From: Haematobacter massiliensis
Lineage (GTDB): Bacteria > Pseudomonadota > Alphaproteobacteria > Rhodobacterales > Rhodobacteraceae
Length of the DNA stretch: 64,000 nt
Direction: 5' to 3'
Assembly: GCF_000740795.1 (NCBI RefSeq)
Contig: NZ_JGYG01000001.1
Span: 248,001 to 312,000 of the forward strand
Below are positions 12,618 through 21,829 of the stretch, one piece after another. The translations under genes and the position numbers were made by a program. The number at the start of each line of letters is the position of its first letter. Within the stretch, counting starts at the first letter, position 1. The notes under the pieces were generated by a model. That model worked only from the letters and a program-made list of their open reading frames with translations. It did not search any database and was not told the DNA's origin.

Positions 12618-13913
12618 ATGTTCCAGCCCACCGAATTCTTCTCCGGCCTCTTGTCCACCCTGCTGGATCGCACGCAGAGTGCGGATGCGCGCATCGTGCG
12701 CCGCCCGATCCGGGAGCTTTGCGGTGCGCTGATGTCGAGCCGGGGCGAGGTCTCCGGGGTCCGGCTGGCACAGGAAGTGCTTGCCCGCTACCGCATCATG
12801 ACGGAAACCGAGCGCCTCGACTTCTTCCGCTGGCTGACAGAGGACATGGATCTCGACACGACGGTGCTCGCCCAGGCTGTCGCGGCTTATGGGCGCGAAC
12901 CGACGCCGGCCACACTCGCTGCCGTCACCCATGCTGCGGAACCACGGCGGCGGGAGCTTCTTCGCCGGATCAATCAGGCGCCCGATGCCACGAATGCGCT
13001 GGTGAAGATGCGGCTCGACCTGTTGACCCTGACACCCGCGGCGCCCGAGATCGCCCGCGCCGATCTGGACTTCGTCAAGCTCTTCGAGACGTGGTTCAAC
13101 CGCGGTTTTCTTGTCCTCCGTCCGATCAACTGGCGCAGCCCGGCGAATGTGCTGGAAAAGATCATCGACTATGAGGCGGTTCATGCCATCCACGGCTGGG
13201 GCGACCTTCGCCGCAGGCTGGAACCGCCCGACCGGCGGTGCTTTGCCTTTTTCCATCCGGCGATGCCGGAGGAGCCGCTGATCTTCGTCGAAGTGGCGCT
13301 GGCGGCGGGCATCCCCGGTTCCATCCAGGCGCTTCTCTCCGCCGACCGCGCGCCGATCGATCCGGCTCAGGCCAATACTGCCGTCTTCTATTCCATTTCC
13401 AACTGCCAGCAGGGACTTCGCGGCATTTCCTTCGGCAACTCGCTCATCAAGCAGGTGGTGGAGGAGTTGAGCCACGAACTGCCGCATCTTCAGAATTTCG
13501 TAACCCTCTCTCCCATTCCCGGCCTGGCTCGCTGGCTGCGCGACCGGCCGGAAGCCGGGGCGGCTCTGGAGGCGGCGGAAGCGGCGGATCTGGCCGTTCT
13601 GGCGGAGTTGGGGGACGATCTCAGGCGCCTCGCCGCGGTCTATCTGCTGGAGGCACGGCGGGCCGACGGCTTGCCGCTCGATCCGGTCGCTCGCTTCCAT
13701 CTCGGCAACGGAGCGCTGGTGCATGATGTGCATGCGCTGGCGGATACCGCCCGGAATGGTCTTGCTCAGTCCTGTGGGGTGATGGTCAACTATCTTTACG
13801 AACGCGACACGGTAGAGGAGAACCACGAAAGCTTTGCCTCTCGCCGCATCGTCGTGGCGTCCAAGTCGATGCGCGCCCTGCTGAAACCCAAGGCAAAGTC
13901 GCGGCGGCTCTGA
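12618..13913 (+). CDS. Malonyl-CoA decarboxylase
   Basis: Decarboxylates malonyl-CoA to acetyl-CoA and CO2 (MCD/MatA family). The 431-residue protein has the N-terminal helical domain and a C-terminal acetyltransferase-like fold. Family signatures are PLIFVEVALAAGIPGSIQ, AVFYSISNCQQGLRGISFGNSLIKQVVEEL, NFVTLSPIPGLARWL (catalytic serine region) and RFHLGNGALVHDVHALAD (histidine region). The ATG at 12618 is preceded by GGAGG five bases upstream. It is divergent from cobQ and convergent with sufS. The usual partners matB and matC are not adjacent, so its role (malonate use or control of fatty-acid flux) is open. Confidence 0.93.
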   Translation: MFQPTEFFSGLLSTLLDRTQSADARIVRRPIRELCGALMSSRGEVSGVRLAQEVLARYRIMTETERLDFFRWLTEDMDLDTTVLAQAVAAYGREPTPATLAAVTHAAEPRRRELLRRINQAPDATNALVKMRLDLLTLTPAAPEIARADLDFVKLFETWFNRGFLVLRPINWRSPANVLEKIIDYEAVHAIHGWGDLRRRLEPPDRRCFAFFHPAMPEEPLIFVEVALAAGIPGSIQALLSADRAPIDPAQANTAVFYSISNCQQGLRGISFGNSLIKQVVEELSHELPHLQNFVTLSPIPGLARWLRDRPEAGAALEAAEAADLAVLAELGDDLRRLAAVYLLEARRADGLPLDPVARFHLGNGALVHDVHALADTARNGLAQSCGVMVNYLYERDTVEENHESFASRRIVVASKSMRALLKPKAKSRRL

Positions 13914-13918
13914 CGCTG

Positions 13919-15139
13919 TCAGCCGAACAATTCGTGGCAAAGCTCCAGCGCTTCCACAAGGGAATCGACTTCCGCCTCGGTGTTGTAAAGCCCAAAGGAG
14001 GCGCGACAGGTCGCCGTCAGCCCGAGATGGGACATCAACGGCTGGGCGCAATGATGGCCAGCCCTCACGGCGACTCCTTTCTTGTCGAGCACGGTGGAGA
14101 TGTCGTGCGGATGAGCACCGCCCGACAGCGTAAACGAGAAGATCGCCCCCTTGTCAGGCGCATTTCCCTGCACCTGCAGCCAGTTCAGACCGGAGAGCCG
14201 CAGGCGCGCATAATCGCGCAAGGCCCGCTCATGCGCCGCAACATTCTCCATCCCGAGATCCATCAGGTAATCCAGCGCGACACCCAGTCCGATCTGCTGG
14301 ACGATACCCGGTGTGCCGGCCTCAAACTTCATCGGAGGATCGGCATAGGTCACGGCATCCTGGGTCACGGTGCGGATCATATCCCCGCCGCCGAGGAAGG
14401 GCCGCATCTCCGCCATCCTCTCACGACGAATGAAGATCGCCCCGGAACCGCTTGGCCCATATAGCTTATGCCCGGTGATGGCGTAGAAATCACAGCCCAT
14501 CGCAGTAACGTCCACCGGTCCGTGAACCGCCGCCTGCGATCCATCGACGAGCACCGGCACGCCCCTAGCGCGCGCGGCGGCACAGATGGCAGCCACATCC
14601 ACACGCGTACCGAGAACGTTGGACATCTGCGACACGGCGACGAGACGTGTACGCGGACCTATCGCTTCGATGACTTTCTGAGGATCGAGCGAGCCATCTG
14701 CCTCAGGCGCAACCCACTTCAGCACCACCCCCTGACGCTCCCGCAGGAAGTGCCACGGGACGATATTGGCGTGATGCTCCATGACCGTCAGAACGATCTC
14801 ATCGCCGGCTTCCAGCCGCGGAGCAGCCCAGCCGTAAGAGACGAGGTTGATCCCCTCCGTCGTCCCGGAGGTGAAGACGATCTCCTCCTCCGACGGGGCG
14901 TTCAGGAAGCGGGCGATCTTGCCCCGCACCGCCTCATAATGATCGGTGGCGAGGTTGGAGAGATAGTGCAGGCCCCGGTGAACATTGGCATATTCGTGAG
15001 AGTAGGCGCGGGTTACCGCATCGATCACCACCTGCGGCTTTTGGGCAGAGGCACCGTTATCGAGATAGACCAGCGGCTTGCCGTTCACCTCTCGCGAGAG
15101 GATGGGAAAGTCGCGGCGAATTTTTTCGACATCATACAT
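13919..15139 (-). CDS. sufS: Cysteine desulfurase SufS
   Basis: A PLP enzyme that takes sulfur from cysteine for Fe-S cluster assembly. The 406-residue protein is of group II. The PLP lysine is near residue 225 in YAITGHKLYGPSGSGAIF. The persulfide cysteine is near residue 364 in RAGHHCAQPLM, with the short active-site loop typical of SufS. An early motif, FPILSREVNGKPLVYLDNGA, also fits. The start has GGAGG six bases upstream. It is the last gene of the iscR-suf operon. No sufE, sufA or sufT follows, because the next gene is the convergent malonyl-CoA decarboxylase. Confidence 0.96.
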   Translation of the reverse strand: MYDVEKIRRDFPILSREVNGKPLVYLDNGASAQKPQVVIDAVTRAYSHEYANVHRGLHYLSNLATDHYEAVRGKIARFLNAPSEEEIVFTSGTTEGINLVSYGWAAPRLEAGDEIVLTVMEHHANIVPWHFLRERQGVVLKWVAPEADGSLDPQKVIEAIGPRTRLVAVSQMSNVLGTRVDVAAICAAARARGVPVLVDGSQAAVHGPVDVTAMGCDFYAITGHKLYGPSGSGAIFIRRERMAEMRPFLGGGDMIRTVTQDAVTYADPPMKFEAGTPGIVQQIGLGVALDYLMDLGMENVAAHERALRDYARLRLSGLNWLQVQGNAPDKGAIFSFTLSGGAHPHDISTVLDKKGVAVRAGHHCAQPLMSHLGLTATCRASFGLYNTEAEVDSLVEALELCHELFG

Positions 15140-15140
15140 G

Positions 15141-15719
15141 TCAGCCTCCTGCCGGGGGTGGCCCGGGCGGCATCGTGGCAAGACTGCCGAACAGCAAGGC
15201 AAGAACCGAAGCCACGCAGAACACGGCAAAGATCACGCCCATGAACACCCGCACGCGGCTTCTGAAGCCGTGCAGTTCCGTAACAAAGTTGGTCAGCAAC
15301 CAGAAGAACAGGATAACGGCAGCGAAACCGGCAATCTCGCCCAAAACGGGAAGGGCAAAATAGAGGAGAAGCTGGACGCATTGCGCAATGACCATTACGC
15401 CCTGAAGAACGGAGACGCCAAGCAGCGTGTCGGCAAACCGTGCCGTTCCTCCGAAAGCCCGCCCGAACAGCTGAACCGCACCCACAACGATCAGCAGGAG
15501 CAGCGCCTGTATCGCGCCGGTGAAGAACGGGCTGAGGCTTGCCCCCATCAAGGCCGTACCGCCGACGAGCCATAGGAACAGATGCGAGAAAAGCGCGCTC
15601 GCCACCGCCACGATCAGGAAGATCTGCCAGCGCGATGACATCGGCAAATTGAGATCCAGAATACGGCGCAGGGCAGCGCGCGGTGTCAGGATCAGGTCAC
15701 GAAGACTGAAGATAGCCAT
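15141..15719 (-). CDS. YIP1 family membrane protein (second copy)
   Basis: A 192-residue integral membrane protein with about five hydrophobic helices (for example IFLIVAVASALFSHLFLWLV and ALLLLIVVGAVQLFG) and a Pro/Gly-rich C-terminus. It opens with FSLRDLILTPRAALRRIL, a short pattern often seen in bacterial Yip1-domain proteins. It starts seven bases upstream of the end of the other YIP1 gene and ends two bases before sufS. It is therefore clearly part of the suf operon. Function is unknown; the position suggests a role near membranes in Fe-S or iron handling, but nothing in the sequence proves this. Confidence 0.72.
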   Translation of the reverse strand: MAIFSLRDLILTPRAALRRILDLNLPMSSRWQIFLIVAVASALFSHLFLWLVGGTALMGASLSPFFTGAIQALLLLIVVGAVQLFGRAFGGTARFADTLLGVSVLQGVMVIAQCVQLLLYFALPVLGEIAGFAAVILFFWLLTNFVTELHGFRSRVRVFMGVIFAVFCVASVLALLFGSLATMPPGPPPAGG

Positions 15720-15725
15720 ATGTCC

Positions 15726-16223
15726 TCACGGCATCGCCGGCTGCGGCCGCTCCGCTTCGGCAAGCGAGAGAAACCAGATCGTCAGAAAGACCGCAAGGAC
15801 CACAATGCCTGTGGCGGTCGCCGCGGTGGACGGGCCTACCAGCCCGGCGACCAATCCATTGAGCAGGAAAAGCGGTGCCGCTGCCAGCAAAGACCAGAAA
15901 AGCGCTACCCGGGCCGAATGATAGCTGCCTCGCCCGCCCAGAAGACGTGCGACAAGATGAGACAGCCCCGCCAGCAGATAAAAGAACAGCGGCGCCAGAA
16001 ACAGCCAGCCAAGCAGCGCCCCGCCCAGTCTTGCATCCAGCGGGATCGTCGGATCGAGATGCGCCTCCCGGGCCAGCCGGGGCCACTGCGCCACGAACAT
16101 CACCAGACAGGCCGCCATCAGCACCGCAAGCGCCCTGTCCTCTCTCACCCCGTCCAACAGGCGACGGCGCACGACCGCGCCCGGCGTGCGATAGCTGCGC
16201 AGGATCTCGGTCGTGATCGCCAT
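15726..16223 (-). CDS. YIP1 family membrane protein (first copy)
   Basis: A 165-residue protein with four to five predicted transmembrane segments (ALAVLMAACLVMFVAQW, LLGWLFLAPLFFYLLAGL, ALFWSLLAAAPLFLLNGLVAGLV, TGIVVLAVFLTIWFLSLA). The start at 16223 (MAITTEILRSYRTPG) lies four bases after the sufD stop, so it is a tightly coupled operon member. Together with the next gene it forms a tandem pair of YIP1-like proteins between sufD and sufS. No enzymatic motif is visible. Confidence 0.7.
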   Translation of the reverse strand: MAITTEILRSYRTPGAVVRRRLLDGVREDRALAVLMAACLVMFVAQWPRLAREAHLDPTIPLDARLGGALLGWLFLAPLFFYLLAGLSHLVARLLGGRGSYHSARVALFWSLLAAAPLFLLNGLVAGLVGPSTAATATGIVVLAVFLTIWFLSLAEAERPQPAMP

Positions 16224-16227
16224 GGCC

Positions 16228-17514
16228 TCAGTGCCGATGACGAACGAGCCAGCCCTCAAGCCGGGTCAGGATGTCGCCCGCGATACCCTCATCCTCGATC
16301 TCTGCGACGGCATCGGCGAGGAAGGAAAGCACGAGCAGCGTCTGCGCCGTGTGGAGATCCACGCCGCGGGAGCGCAGGTAGAACAGCGCTTCCTCGTCGA
16401 TCGCACCGGAGGTGGAGCCGTGGGAGCATTTCACATCGTCGGCGTAGATCTCAAGCTCTGGCTTCGTCAGGAACTGGCTGTCGCCATCGAGCAGGAGCGA
16501 TTGGCTGATCTGATAGCCATCCGTCTTCTGCGCGCTCTGCTTGACCAGGATCTTGCCCTGGAAGACACCCGTGGCGCCGTTGCGAAGCACCTTCTTGAAC
16601 ACCTGACGGCTTTCACAGCCAACGCCGGCATGGGTGATGAACACCGTGTCGTCGTGGTGGAAATTCGCGCCATCGCCCACGGAAGCACCGGCGACATGCG
16701 CATTCGCACTGTGCCCGACGATATCCATGACCACTTCGTTGCGCGTCAGAACACCGTTCATGGCAAGCGTGAAGCTCTTGAACAGGCTCTCCTCGCCAAT
16801 ACGGGCGAAGACATGCGTATTCACGCGGCGGTCGTGATCGCGGCCCTGGATGCGCACGTGGTGAAAGCGGGCACCGTCAGCCACATCGACCTCCAGCACG
16901 CTGTTCAGACGCGCGCCGGCCGTACCGCTCTCCAGCAAGGTGAGGTCAGCGCCATCATCCATCTTTATGCAGTGGTGAAGCATTAGGTCTTTATCACCTG
17001 ATTCATAACGATAAATCAGATGGACTGGTTTGGCGACCGCCCCCTTGACGCGGATCATGACACCCGCGTCAGCATAGGCCGTATTGAGGGTTGCGAGCGA
17101 GCGCTGCACAGGAACCTGACCCGCAGCCTCCAGCGCACCGTAAAGCTCCCGACCCCAGTGGATGTCGCGCGCCAGCGCATCGACAAGCTGCTCCACTTCG
17201 ATCCCCGCCAGAGCGAGATCATCGGAGGCGGCACTATCGAAGACACCGTCGGTAAAGACGATCTTGACCCGGTCAATATCAGCGAAAGCCTCCTCCGCCG
17301 CGGAGGTCAGCGTGGCAGCGGGCGCTTCCGCCTGCGTCAGAGATGCGGGATCGGTGTATTTCCAGTATTCGTCGCGGCGGGTCGGAAGCCCCATGTCGCG
17401 CAGACGCTGAAGCGCCTTGGCGCGGGCACCCTCTCCCCAGCCGCTCCCCTCAGGCGCGGCGAGCGCGGCAAGCCGCGCCTCCGTCACTTCGATCTTGGCT
17501 TGCGGGATCGCCAT
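16228..17514 (-). CDS. sufD: Fe-S cluster assembly protein SufD
   Basis: SufD is the non-identical partner of SufB in the SufBC2D scaffold complex. The 428-residue protein carries the N-terminal helical part (RLRDMGLPTRRDEYWKYTDP) and the beta-helix core. The C-terminal signature KCSHGSTSGAIDEEALFYLRSRG contains the conserved cysteine and histidine. The start overlaps the sufC stop (TGATG). The order sufB, small ORF, sufC, sufD is kept in one transcription unit. Confidence 0.96.
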   Translation of the reverse strand: MAIPQAKIEVTEARLAALAAPEGSGWGEGARAKALQRLRDMGLPTRRDEYWKYTDPASLTQAEAPAATLTSAAEEAFADIDRVKIVFTDGVFDSAASDDLALAGIEVEQLVDALARDIHWGRELYGALEAAGQVPVQRSLATLNTAYADAGVMIRVKGAVAKPVHLIYRYESGDKDLMLHHCIKMDDGADLTLLESGTAGARLNSVLEVDVADGARFHHVRIQGRDHDRRVNTHVFARIGEESLFKSFTLAMNGVLTRNEVVMDIVGHSANAHVAGASVGDGANFHHDDTVFITHAGVGCESRQVFKKVLRNGATGVFQGKILVKQSAQKTDGYQISQSLLLDGDSQFLTKPELEIYADDVKCSHGSTSGAIDEEALFYLRSRGVDLHTAQTLLVLSFLADAVAEIEDEGIAGDILTRLEGWLVRHRH

Positions 17515-18269
17515 CAGGCCGTCTCCCCCAGGATATCGGCGTAACCGTTGTTCTCGACTTCCAGAGCGAGCTCCGGCCCGCCGGTCTTCACGATCCGTCC
17601 GTTCGCCATGATATGCACCACGTCAGGTTTGATGTGATCCAGAAGCCGCTGGTAGTGGGTGATCACAAGGAAGGACCGCTCCGGCGAGCGCAAGGCATTC
17701 ACGCCGTCGGCCACGAGCTTCATCGCATCGACGTCAAGACCGGAGTCCGTCTCATCGAGGATGCACATGCGCGGCTCCAGCATGGCCATCTGGAGAATTT
17801 CGTTACGTTTCTTTTCCCCGCCAGAGAAGCCGACATTGACCGGCCGCTTGAGCATGTCCGCGTCAATCTTCAGCGCCTTGGCCTTTTCGCGCACGACCTT
17901 GAGAAACTCGGTGGAGGACATCTCCTCCTCGCCCCGTGCCTTGCGCTGCGCGTTCACTGCGGTGCGCAGGAAGGTCATGTTGCCGACGCCGGGGATCTCC
18001 ACCGGATACTGGAAAGCCAGGAAGAGGCCGGCGGCGGCCCGCTCCTCCGGGTCCATCTCAAGCAGTTCTTCACCATCCAGCGTCGCGGACCCTTCGGTCA
18101 CCTCGTAGCCATCGCGGCCCGACAGGACATAGGACAGCGTGGATTTGCCCGAGCCGTTCGGACCCATGATTGCGTGCACCTTGCCGGCCTCAACAGTCAG
18201 GTCGACACCCTTGAGGATTTGCTTGTCCTCTTCCTCAAGTTTGACATGCAGGTTTTTGATCTGAAGCAT
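17514..18269 (-). CDS. sufC: Fe-S cluster assembly ATPase SufC
   Basis: A soluble ABC-type ATPase that drives conformational change in SufBC2D. The 251-residue protein has Walker A GPNGSGKST at residues 36-44, the Q-loop AFQYPVEIPGV, the signature FSGGEKKRNEI and Walker B CILDETDSGLD, all characteristic of SufC. It is separated from the small upstream gene by about 27 bases and overlaps sufD. Confidence 0.97.
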   Translation of the reverse strand: MLQIKNLHVKLEEEDKQILKGVDLTVEAGKVHAIMGPNGSGKSTLSYVLSGRDGYEVTEGSATLDGEELLEMDPEERAAAGLFLAFQYPVEIPGVGNMTFLRTAVNAQRKARGEEEMSSTEFLKVVREKAKALKIDADMLKRPVNVGFSGGEKKRNEILQMAMLEPRMCILDETDSGLDVDAMKLVADGVNALRSPERSFLVITHYQRLLDHIKPDVVHIMANGRIVKTGGPELALEVENNGYADILGETA

Positions 18270-18296
18270 CTTTTTCTCCGTCGGGCGGGGCCCGGA

Positions 18297-18506
18297 CTAG
18301 TGTTTGCGGGATCGCCGCCCGGCGATCCAGAAATTTCCGAAAAGCTGCAGGAGCATGTTCCACGCGGACAGGACCGCAACGTTCATGCCAGCGGCGGCAC
18401 GCGCGATCACGATCAGCGCGAGCATCGGCAGCATGAGGATCGCCGAGGACAGGATTGCGGGCAGCGGAGCATTCCAGCCGCGCATGATGTTCTCGGCAAA
18501 CGCCAT
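18297..18506 (-). CDS. Small hydrophobic protein between sufB and sufC
   Basis: A 69-residue gene starting MAFAENIMRGWNAPL two bases after the sufB stop. It has two hydrophobic stretches (residues about 15-35, rich in Leu/Ala/Ile, and about 43-60) and a basic tail RRSRKH. It is likely a small integral membrane protein. A small unnamed ORF at this place is, from memory, a recurrent feature of rhodobacterial isc-suf operons. Function unknown. Confidence 0.65.
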   Translation of the reverse strand: MAFAENIMRGWNAPLPAILSSAILMLPMLALIVIARAAAGMNVAVLSAWNMLLQLFGNFWIAGRRSRKH

Positions 18507-18508
18507 GA

Positions 18509-20074
18509 TCAGCCCACCGAGCCTTCGAGGCTGATCGCCACGAGCTGCTGCGCTTCCATCGCGAATTCCATCGGCAGCGCCTGAAGCACCTCCCGGCAGA
18601 AACCGTTCACCACGAGCGCCACGGCCTCCTCCTCGTCCATGCCGCGCTGGCGGCAATAGAAGAGCTGATCGTCATCGACCTTGGAGGTGGTGGCCTCATG
18701 CTCGGTGCGGCTCGAATTGTTGCGGATCTCGATATAGGGCACCGTATGCGCGCCGCACTGATCGCCGATCAGCAGGCTGTCGCACTGTGTGTAGTTCCGG
18801 CTGTTCTGCGCCCGCGGATGCATGGAGACGAGGCCACGATAGGTGTTCTGCGCCCGTCCCGCCGAGATGCCCTTGGACACGATCCGGGACTTGGTGTTCC
18901 GGCCGAGGTGGATCATCTTGGTGCCGGTATCGGCCTGCTGCATGTTGTTGGCGATGGCAATCGAATAGAACTCGCCCTGGCTGTCATCGCCCCGCAGGAT
19001 ACAGGACGGGTATTTCCAGGTGATCGCCGAACCGGTCTCCACTTGCGTCCACATGACCTTCGACCGCGCGCCGCGGCAATCCGCGCGCTTGGTGACGAAG
19101 TTGTAGATGCCGCCCCGGCCCTCCTCGTCGCCCGGATACCAGTTCTGGACGGTCGAGTATTTTACTTCCGCATCGTCGAGCAGAACGATTTCCACGACGG
19201 CGGCGTGAAGCTGATGCGTCTCGCGCTTCGGCGCCGTGCAGCCTTCGAGGTAGCTGACATAGGCGCCCTTGTCGGCGATGATGAGCGTGCGTTCGAACTG
19301 CCCCGTGTTCTCCGCGTTGATGCGGAAATAGGTGGACAGTTCCATCGGGCAGCGCACGCCAGGCGGCACATAGACGAACGACCCGTCGGAGAATACGGCC
19401 GAATTCAGCGTGGCGAAGAAGTTGTCGGACTGCGGCACGACGCTCCCGAGGTATTTCTTCACCAGTTCGGGATGTTCGCGGATCGCCTCCGAGATGGAGC
19501 AGAAGATCACGCCGGCCTTGGCCAGCTCTTCCTTGAAGGTCGTGCCGACGGAGACGCTGTCGAACACCGCGTCCACGGCGACCTTGCGGCCCTCCGCAGG
19601 TGCCGCATCCGCGCCCTCGACGCCCGCGAGGATCATCTGTTCCTTCAGCGGAATGCCGAGCTTCGCATAGGTGGCCAGCAGCGCCGGATCGACGTCGTCA
19701 AGCGACTTCGGCTTTTCCGACATGCTCTTCGGCTTGGCGTAATAATACTGGTCCTGATAGGCGATCTCCGGGTAGTGGAGCATGGCCCAGCGAGGCTCTT
19801 CCATCTTCACCCAGCGGCGATAGGCTGCCAGACGCCAGTCCAGCATCCACTCCGGCTCGCCGTTCTTTTCCGAGATCAGGCGCACGATGTCCTCGTTCAG
19901 ACCCTTCGGCGCGTATTCGGTCTCGATCTCGGTTTCCCAGCCGTATTTGTACTTGCCGGCCATAGCCTGAACGGTTTCGACCGTCTCGCGGTCGACGCCG
20001 TCACGGACCTCGGTCACCGCATCTGCTGCGGCGAGTTCCATCCGTTCAGCTTCGCTCATCTCGCGTGCTGCCAT
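18509..20074 (-). CDS. sufB: Fe-S cluster assembly protein SufB
   Basis: The core scaffold subunit on which clusters are built. The 521-residue protein has the SufB-specific N-terminal part ([32 protein letters not shown]). The beta-helix region contains [13 protein letters not shown] and SYLEGCTAP. The C-terminal block [27 protein letters not shown] includes the conserved cysteine. The start at 20074 (MAAREMSE) is preferred for its upstream AAGGA; ATG 20083 is three codons further. The gene sits between the cysteine desulfurase and the small membrane gene. Confidence 0.97.
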   Translation of the reverse strand: MAAREMSEAERMELAAADAVTEVRDGVDRETVETVQAMAGKYKYGWETEIETEYAPKGLNEDIVRLISEKNGEPEWMLDWRLAAYRRWVKMEEPRWAMLHYPEIAYQDQYYYAKPKSMSEKPKSLDDVDPALLATYAKLGIPLKEQMILAGVEGADAAPAEGRKVAVDAVFDSVSVGTTFKEELAKAGVIFCSISEAIREHPELVKKYLGSVVPQSDNFFATLNSAVFSDGSFVYVPPGVRCPMELSTYFRINAENTGQFERTLIIADKGAYVSYLEGCTAPKRETHQLHAAVVEIVLLDDAEVKYSTVQNWYPGDEEGRGGIYNFVTKRADCRGARSKVMWTQVETGSAITWKYPSCILRGDDSQGEFYSIAIANNMQQADTGTKMIHLGRNTKSRIVSKGISAGRAQNTYRGLVSMHPRAQNSRNYTQCDSLLIGDQCGAHTVPYIEIRNNSSRTEHEATTSKVDDDQLFYCRQRGMDEEEAVALVVNGFCREVLQALPMEFAMEAQQLVAISLEGSVG

Positions 20075-20108
20075 CTTCCTCATCCTTCCGCCAGCGGTTG
20101 CCGGCCAT

Positions 20109-21152
20109 TCAAGCGACCCGCAGCCGCGCCTTCGCGCGCCGCGAGAGCCACGCTTCGGCGAAGCGCGACAAATCCTCTTCCTGCGTTTCGGGCCCGATCG
20201 AGACCCGTATCGCAGATGCGGCCGCGATGTCATCAAAGCCCATCGCGCGGAGCGTCCTGCTTGCCCTGACCTTGCCGCTGGAGCAGGCAGAGCCGGCCGA
20301 AACCGCGAAACCGGCCAGATCGAGCTGCATCACCTGCGTCTCGCCCTTCCAGCCGGGCGTCACGATGCAGGACGTATTGGGCAGCCTGGGACCGTCTTTC
20401 CCGACAAAAATAGTCTCTTCGGCGACGGATGCCAAGTTTAGTTCTAGACTATTTCTAAGTTCCTTGACGCGATCCCAGACACCTTCCGACAGATCCCGTG
20501 CCGCCGCTTCTGCGGCCGCTCCGAATCCGGCAATGCCGATGATGTTCTCCGTTCCAGACCGGCGGCCCATCTCCTGCCCGCCGCCGCGTATCTGACCGGC
20601 AAGGTCAAGCCCGCGCCGCAGAACCACGGCACCGATCCCCTTGGGACCGCCGAGCTTGTGCGCCGAAACCAGCCCCATGTCCAGTCCGAGCCAGTTGAAG
20701 GCGAAGGGCACCTTGCCGAACCCCTGTGTGAGATCGGAAACCGCCAACCCGTCCGGCAGCGTCTGCAGGACGCCCGTCTCGCTGTTGGCAAGCTGCAGCG
20801 TGGAATGCGCGGGGTCCGTGACGCTGACCCGCCCGTCGCGACTGGTCGCCAGAACGGGTCTGATCCAGGCGCCGACGGCGTCATGTTCGATTTCCGCGCC
20901 CGCGAAGTCACGTCCCGCGAGGGTGAGTGCCGCTGCCTCCGTCGCCCCTGACGTAAAGACGATATCCGCCCCGTCCGCTCCGAGCGCCGTGGCGACCTGG
21001 GCGCGGGCTTTCTCGATGATGGCCTTGGCCGCGCGCCCCTCGGCATGGACCGAGGACGGGTTGCCCACAGCGTCCATCGCCGCGATCATCGCTTCTCGTG
21101 CCTCGGGCCGCAGGGGAGCCGTGGCATTCCAGTCCAGATAGACCCGCGCCAT
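20109..21152 (-). CDS. Cysteine desulfurase, IscS/NifS type
   Basis: A second PLP cysteine desulfurase in the operon, of the IscS/NifS group. Of 347 residues, the PLP lysine is Lys166 in [13 protein letters not shown] and the persulfide cysteine is Cys290 in [20 protein letters not shown] corresponds to the family NNEIG motif. It is shorter than E. coli IscS (about 404). The ATG at 21152 follows the iscR stop by eight bases; a GTG at 21164 overlaps the iscR stop. Having both an IscS-type and a SufS-type enzyme in one operon fits the mixed isc-suf arrangement of Rhodobacter. Confidence 0.92.
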   Translation of the reverse strand: MARVYLDWNATAPLRPEAREAMIAAMDAVGNPSSVHAEGRAAKAIIEKARAQVATALGADGADIVFTSGATEAAALTLAGRDFAGAEIEHDAVGAWIRPVLATSRDGRVSVTDPAHSTLQLANSETGVLQTLPDGLAVSDLTQGFGKVPFAFNWLGLDMGLVSAHKLGGPKGIGAVVLRRGLDLAGQIRGGGQEMGRRSGTENIIGIAGFGAAAEAAARDLSEGVWDRVKELRNSLELNLASVAEETIFVGKDGPRLPNTSCIVTPGWKGETQVMQLDLAGFAVSAGSACSSGKVRASRTLRAMGFDDIAAASAIRVSIGPETQEEDLSRFAEAWLSRRAKARLRVA

Positions 21153-21160
21153 CTTGCCGT

Positions 21161-21664
21161 TCACTTCACCGCCGCCGGTACGGCGCTCAACTGTGCGGAA
21201 GGTTCTTCGTCATCCACGATGCGGAAGATAGACGGAACCGCAGGACAGGGGCGCAACTGATTGCCAATCACCTCCGACAGGCGCGTCTGATGCAGGAAGA
21301 CGTAGACATGCGCGGACAGGCCCTCCCAGAGTCGGTTCGTCAGCGACTGCGCCCGCGTCCCGGAGACGCCGCCCGTCGCCCCTGCCCCGGTATGCATGGC
21401 GCTCACCGTTTCATCGACAGCCTCCAGAATATCGGAAACCCGGATGTCAGACGCGGGGCGCGCCAGCCGGTAGCCGCCGCCCGGCCCCCGCACGGATTCA
21501 ACGAGCTTCGCGCGGCGCAGCTTGACGAAAAGCTGCTCCAGATAAGGCAACGACAGATCCTGCCGACGGGCGATCTCGGCCAGCGAAACCATCCCGTCGC
21601 CCTCCGCCATCGCCAGATCGGCAAGCGCCACCATTGCATAGCGCCCCTTGGTCGAGAGCTTCAT
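21161..21664 (-). CDS. iscR: Rrf2 family Fe-S regulator, IscR-like
   Basis: A winged-helix regulator heading the Fe-S operon. The 167 residues begin MKLSTKGRYAMVALADLA, with the Rrf2 recognition helix region SLPYLEQLFVKLRRAKLVESVRGPGGGYRLARP. The three cysteines that hold [2Fe-2S] in E. coli IscR (near 92, 98 and 104) are all absent: the region reads AMHTGAGATGGVSGTRAQ. The only cysteine is Cys140 in LRPCPAVPS. R. sphaeroides IscR is likewise described as an atypical Fe-S-binding protein. The start ATG is at 21664; upstream codons overlap the promoter and are not coding. Confidence 0.9.
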   Translation of the reverse strand: MKLSTKGRYAMVALADLAMAEGDGMVSLAEIARRQDLSLPYLEQLFVKLRRAKLVESVRGPGGGYRLARPASDIRVSDILEAVDETVSAMHTGAGATGGVSGTRAQSLTNRLWEGLSAHVYVFLHQTRLSEVIGNQLRPCPAVPSIFRIVDDEEPSAQLSAVPAAVK

Positions 21665-21734
21665 GATACCCCCAAAGCATTGACGCGGGCTGGAAGGCTG
21701 CTTAATTGCCATCCGTCCATGGGCGTCCTGGAAA

Positions 21735-21751
21735 CTTGGAATTATTCTAAG
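21735..21751 (-). promoter_or_regulatory. Irr/ICE-like palindrome over the iscR-suf promoter
   Basis: CTTGGAATTATTCTAAG is a near-perfect palindrome (one mismatch pair). It resembles the alphaproteobacterial iron control element TTAGAA-N3-TTCTAA bound by Irr. It overlaps the -10 hexamer, so a bound protein would block initiation. It lies 71 bases upstream of the iscR start codon. Confidence 0.62.
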
Positions 21752-21772
21752 TGCTGCAGGCCCCGCGGTCAA
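21744..21772 (-). promoter_or_regulatory. Sigma-70-type promoter of the iscR-suf operon
   Basis: On the minus strand, -35 TTGACC (21767-21772), a 17-base spacer and -10 TAGAAT (21744-21749). The start of transcription would be near 21737, inside the ICE-like palindrome. Confidence 0.62.
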
Positions 21773-21829
21773 GTTCGCCCCCGTCCGCCGGACGGCCGGT
21801 CATAGTGAAGCGAGGATACAGGCGGCAGG

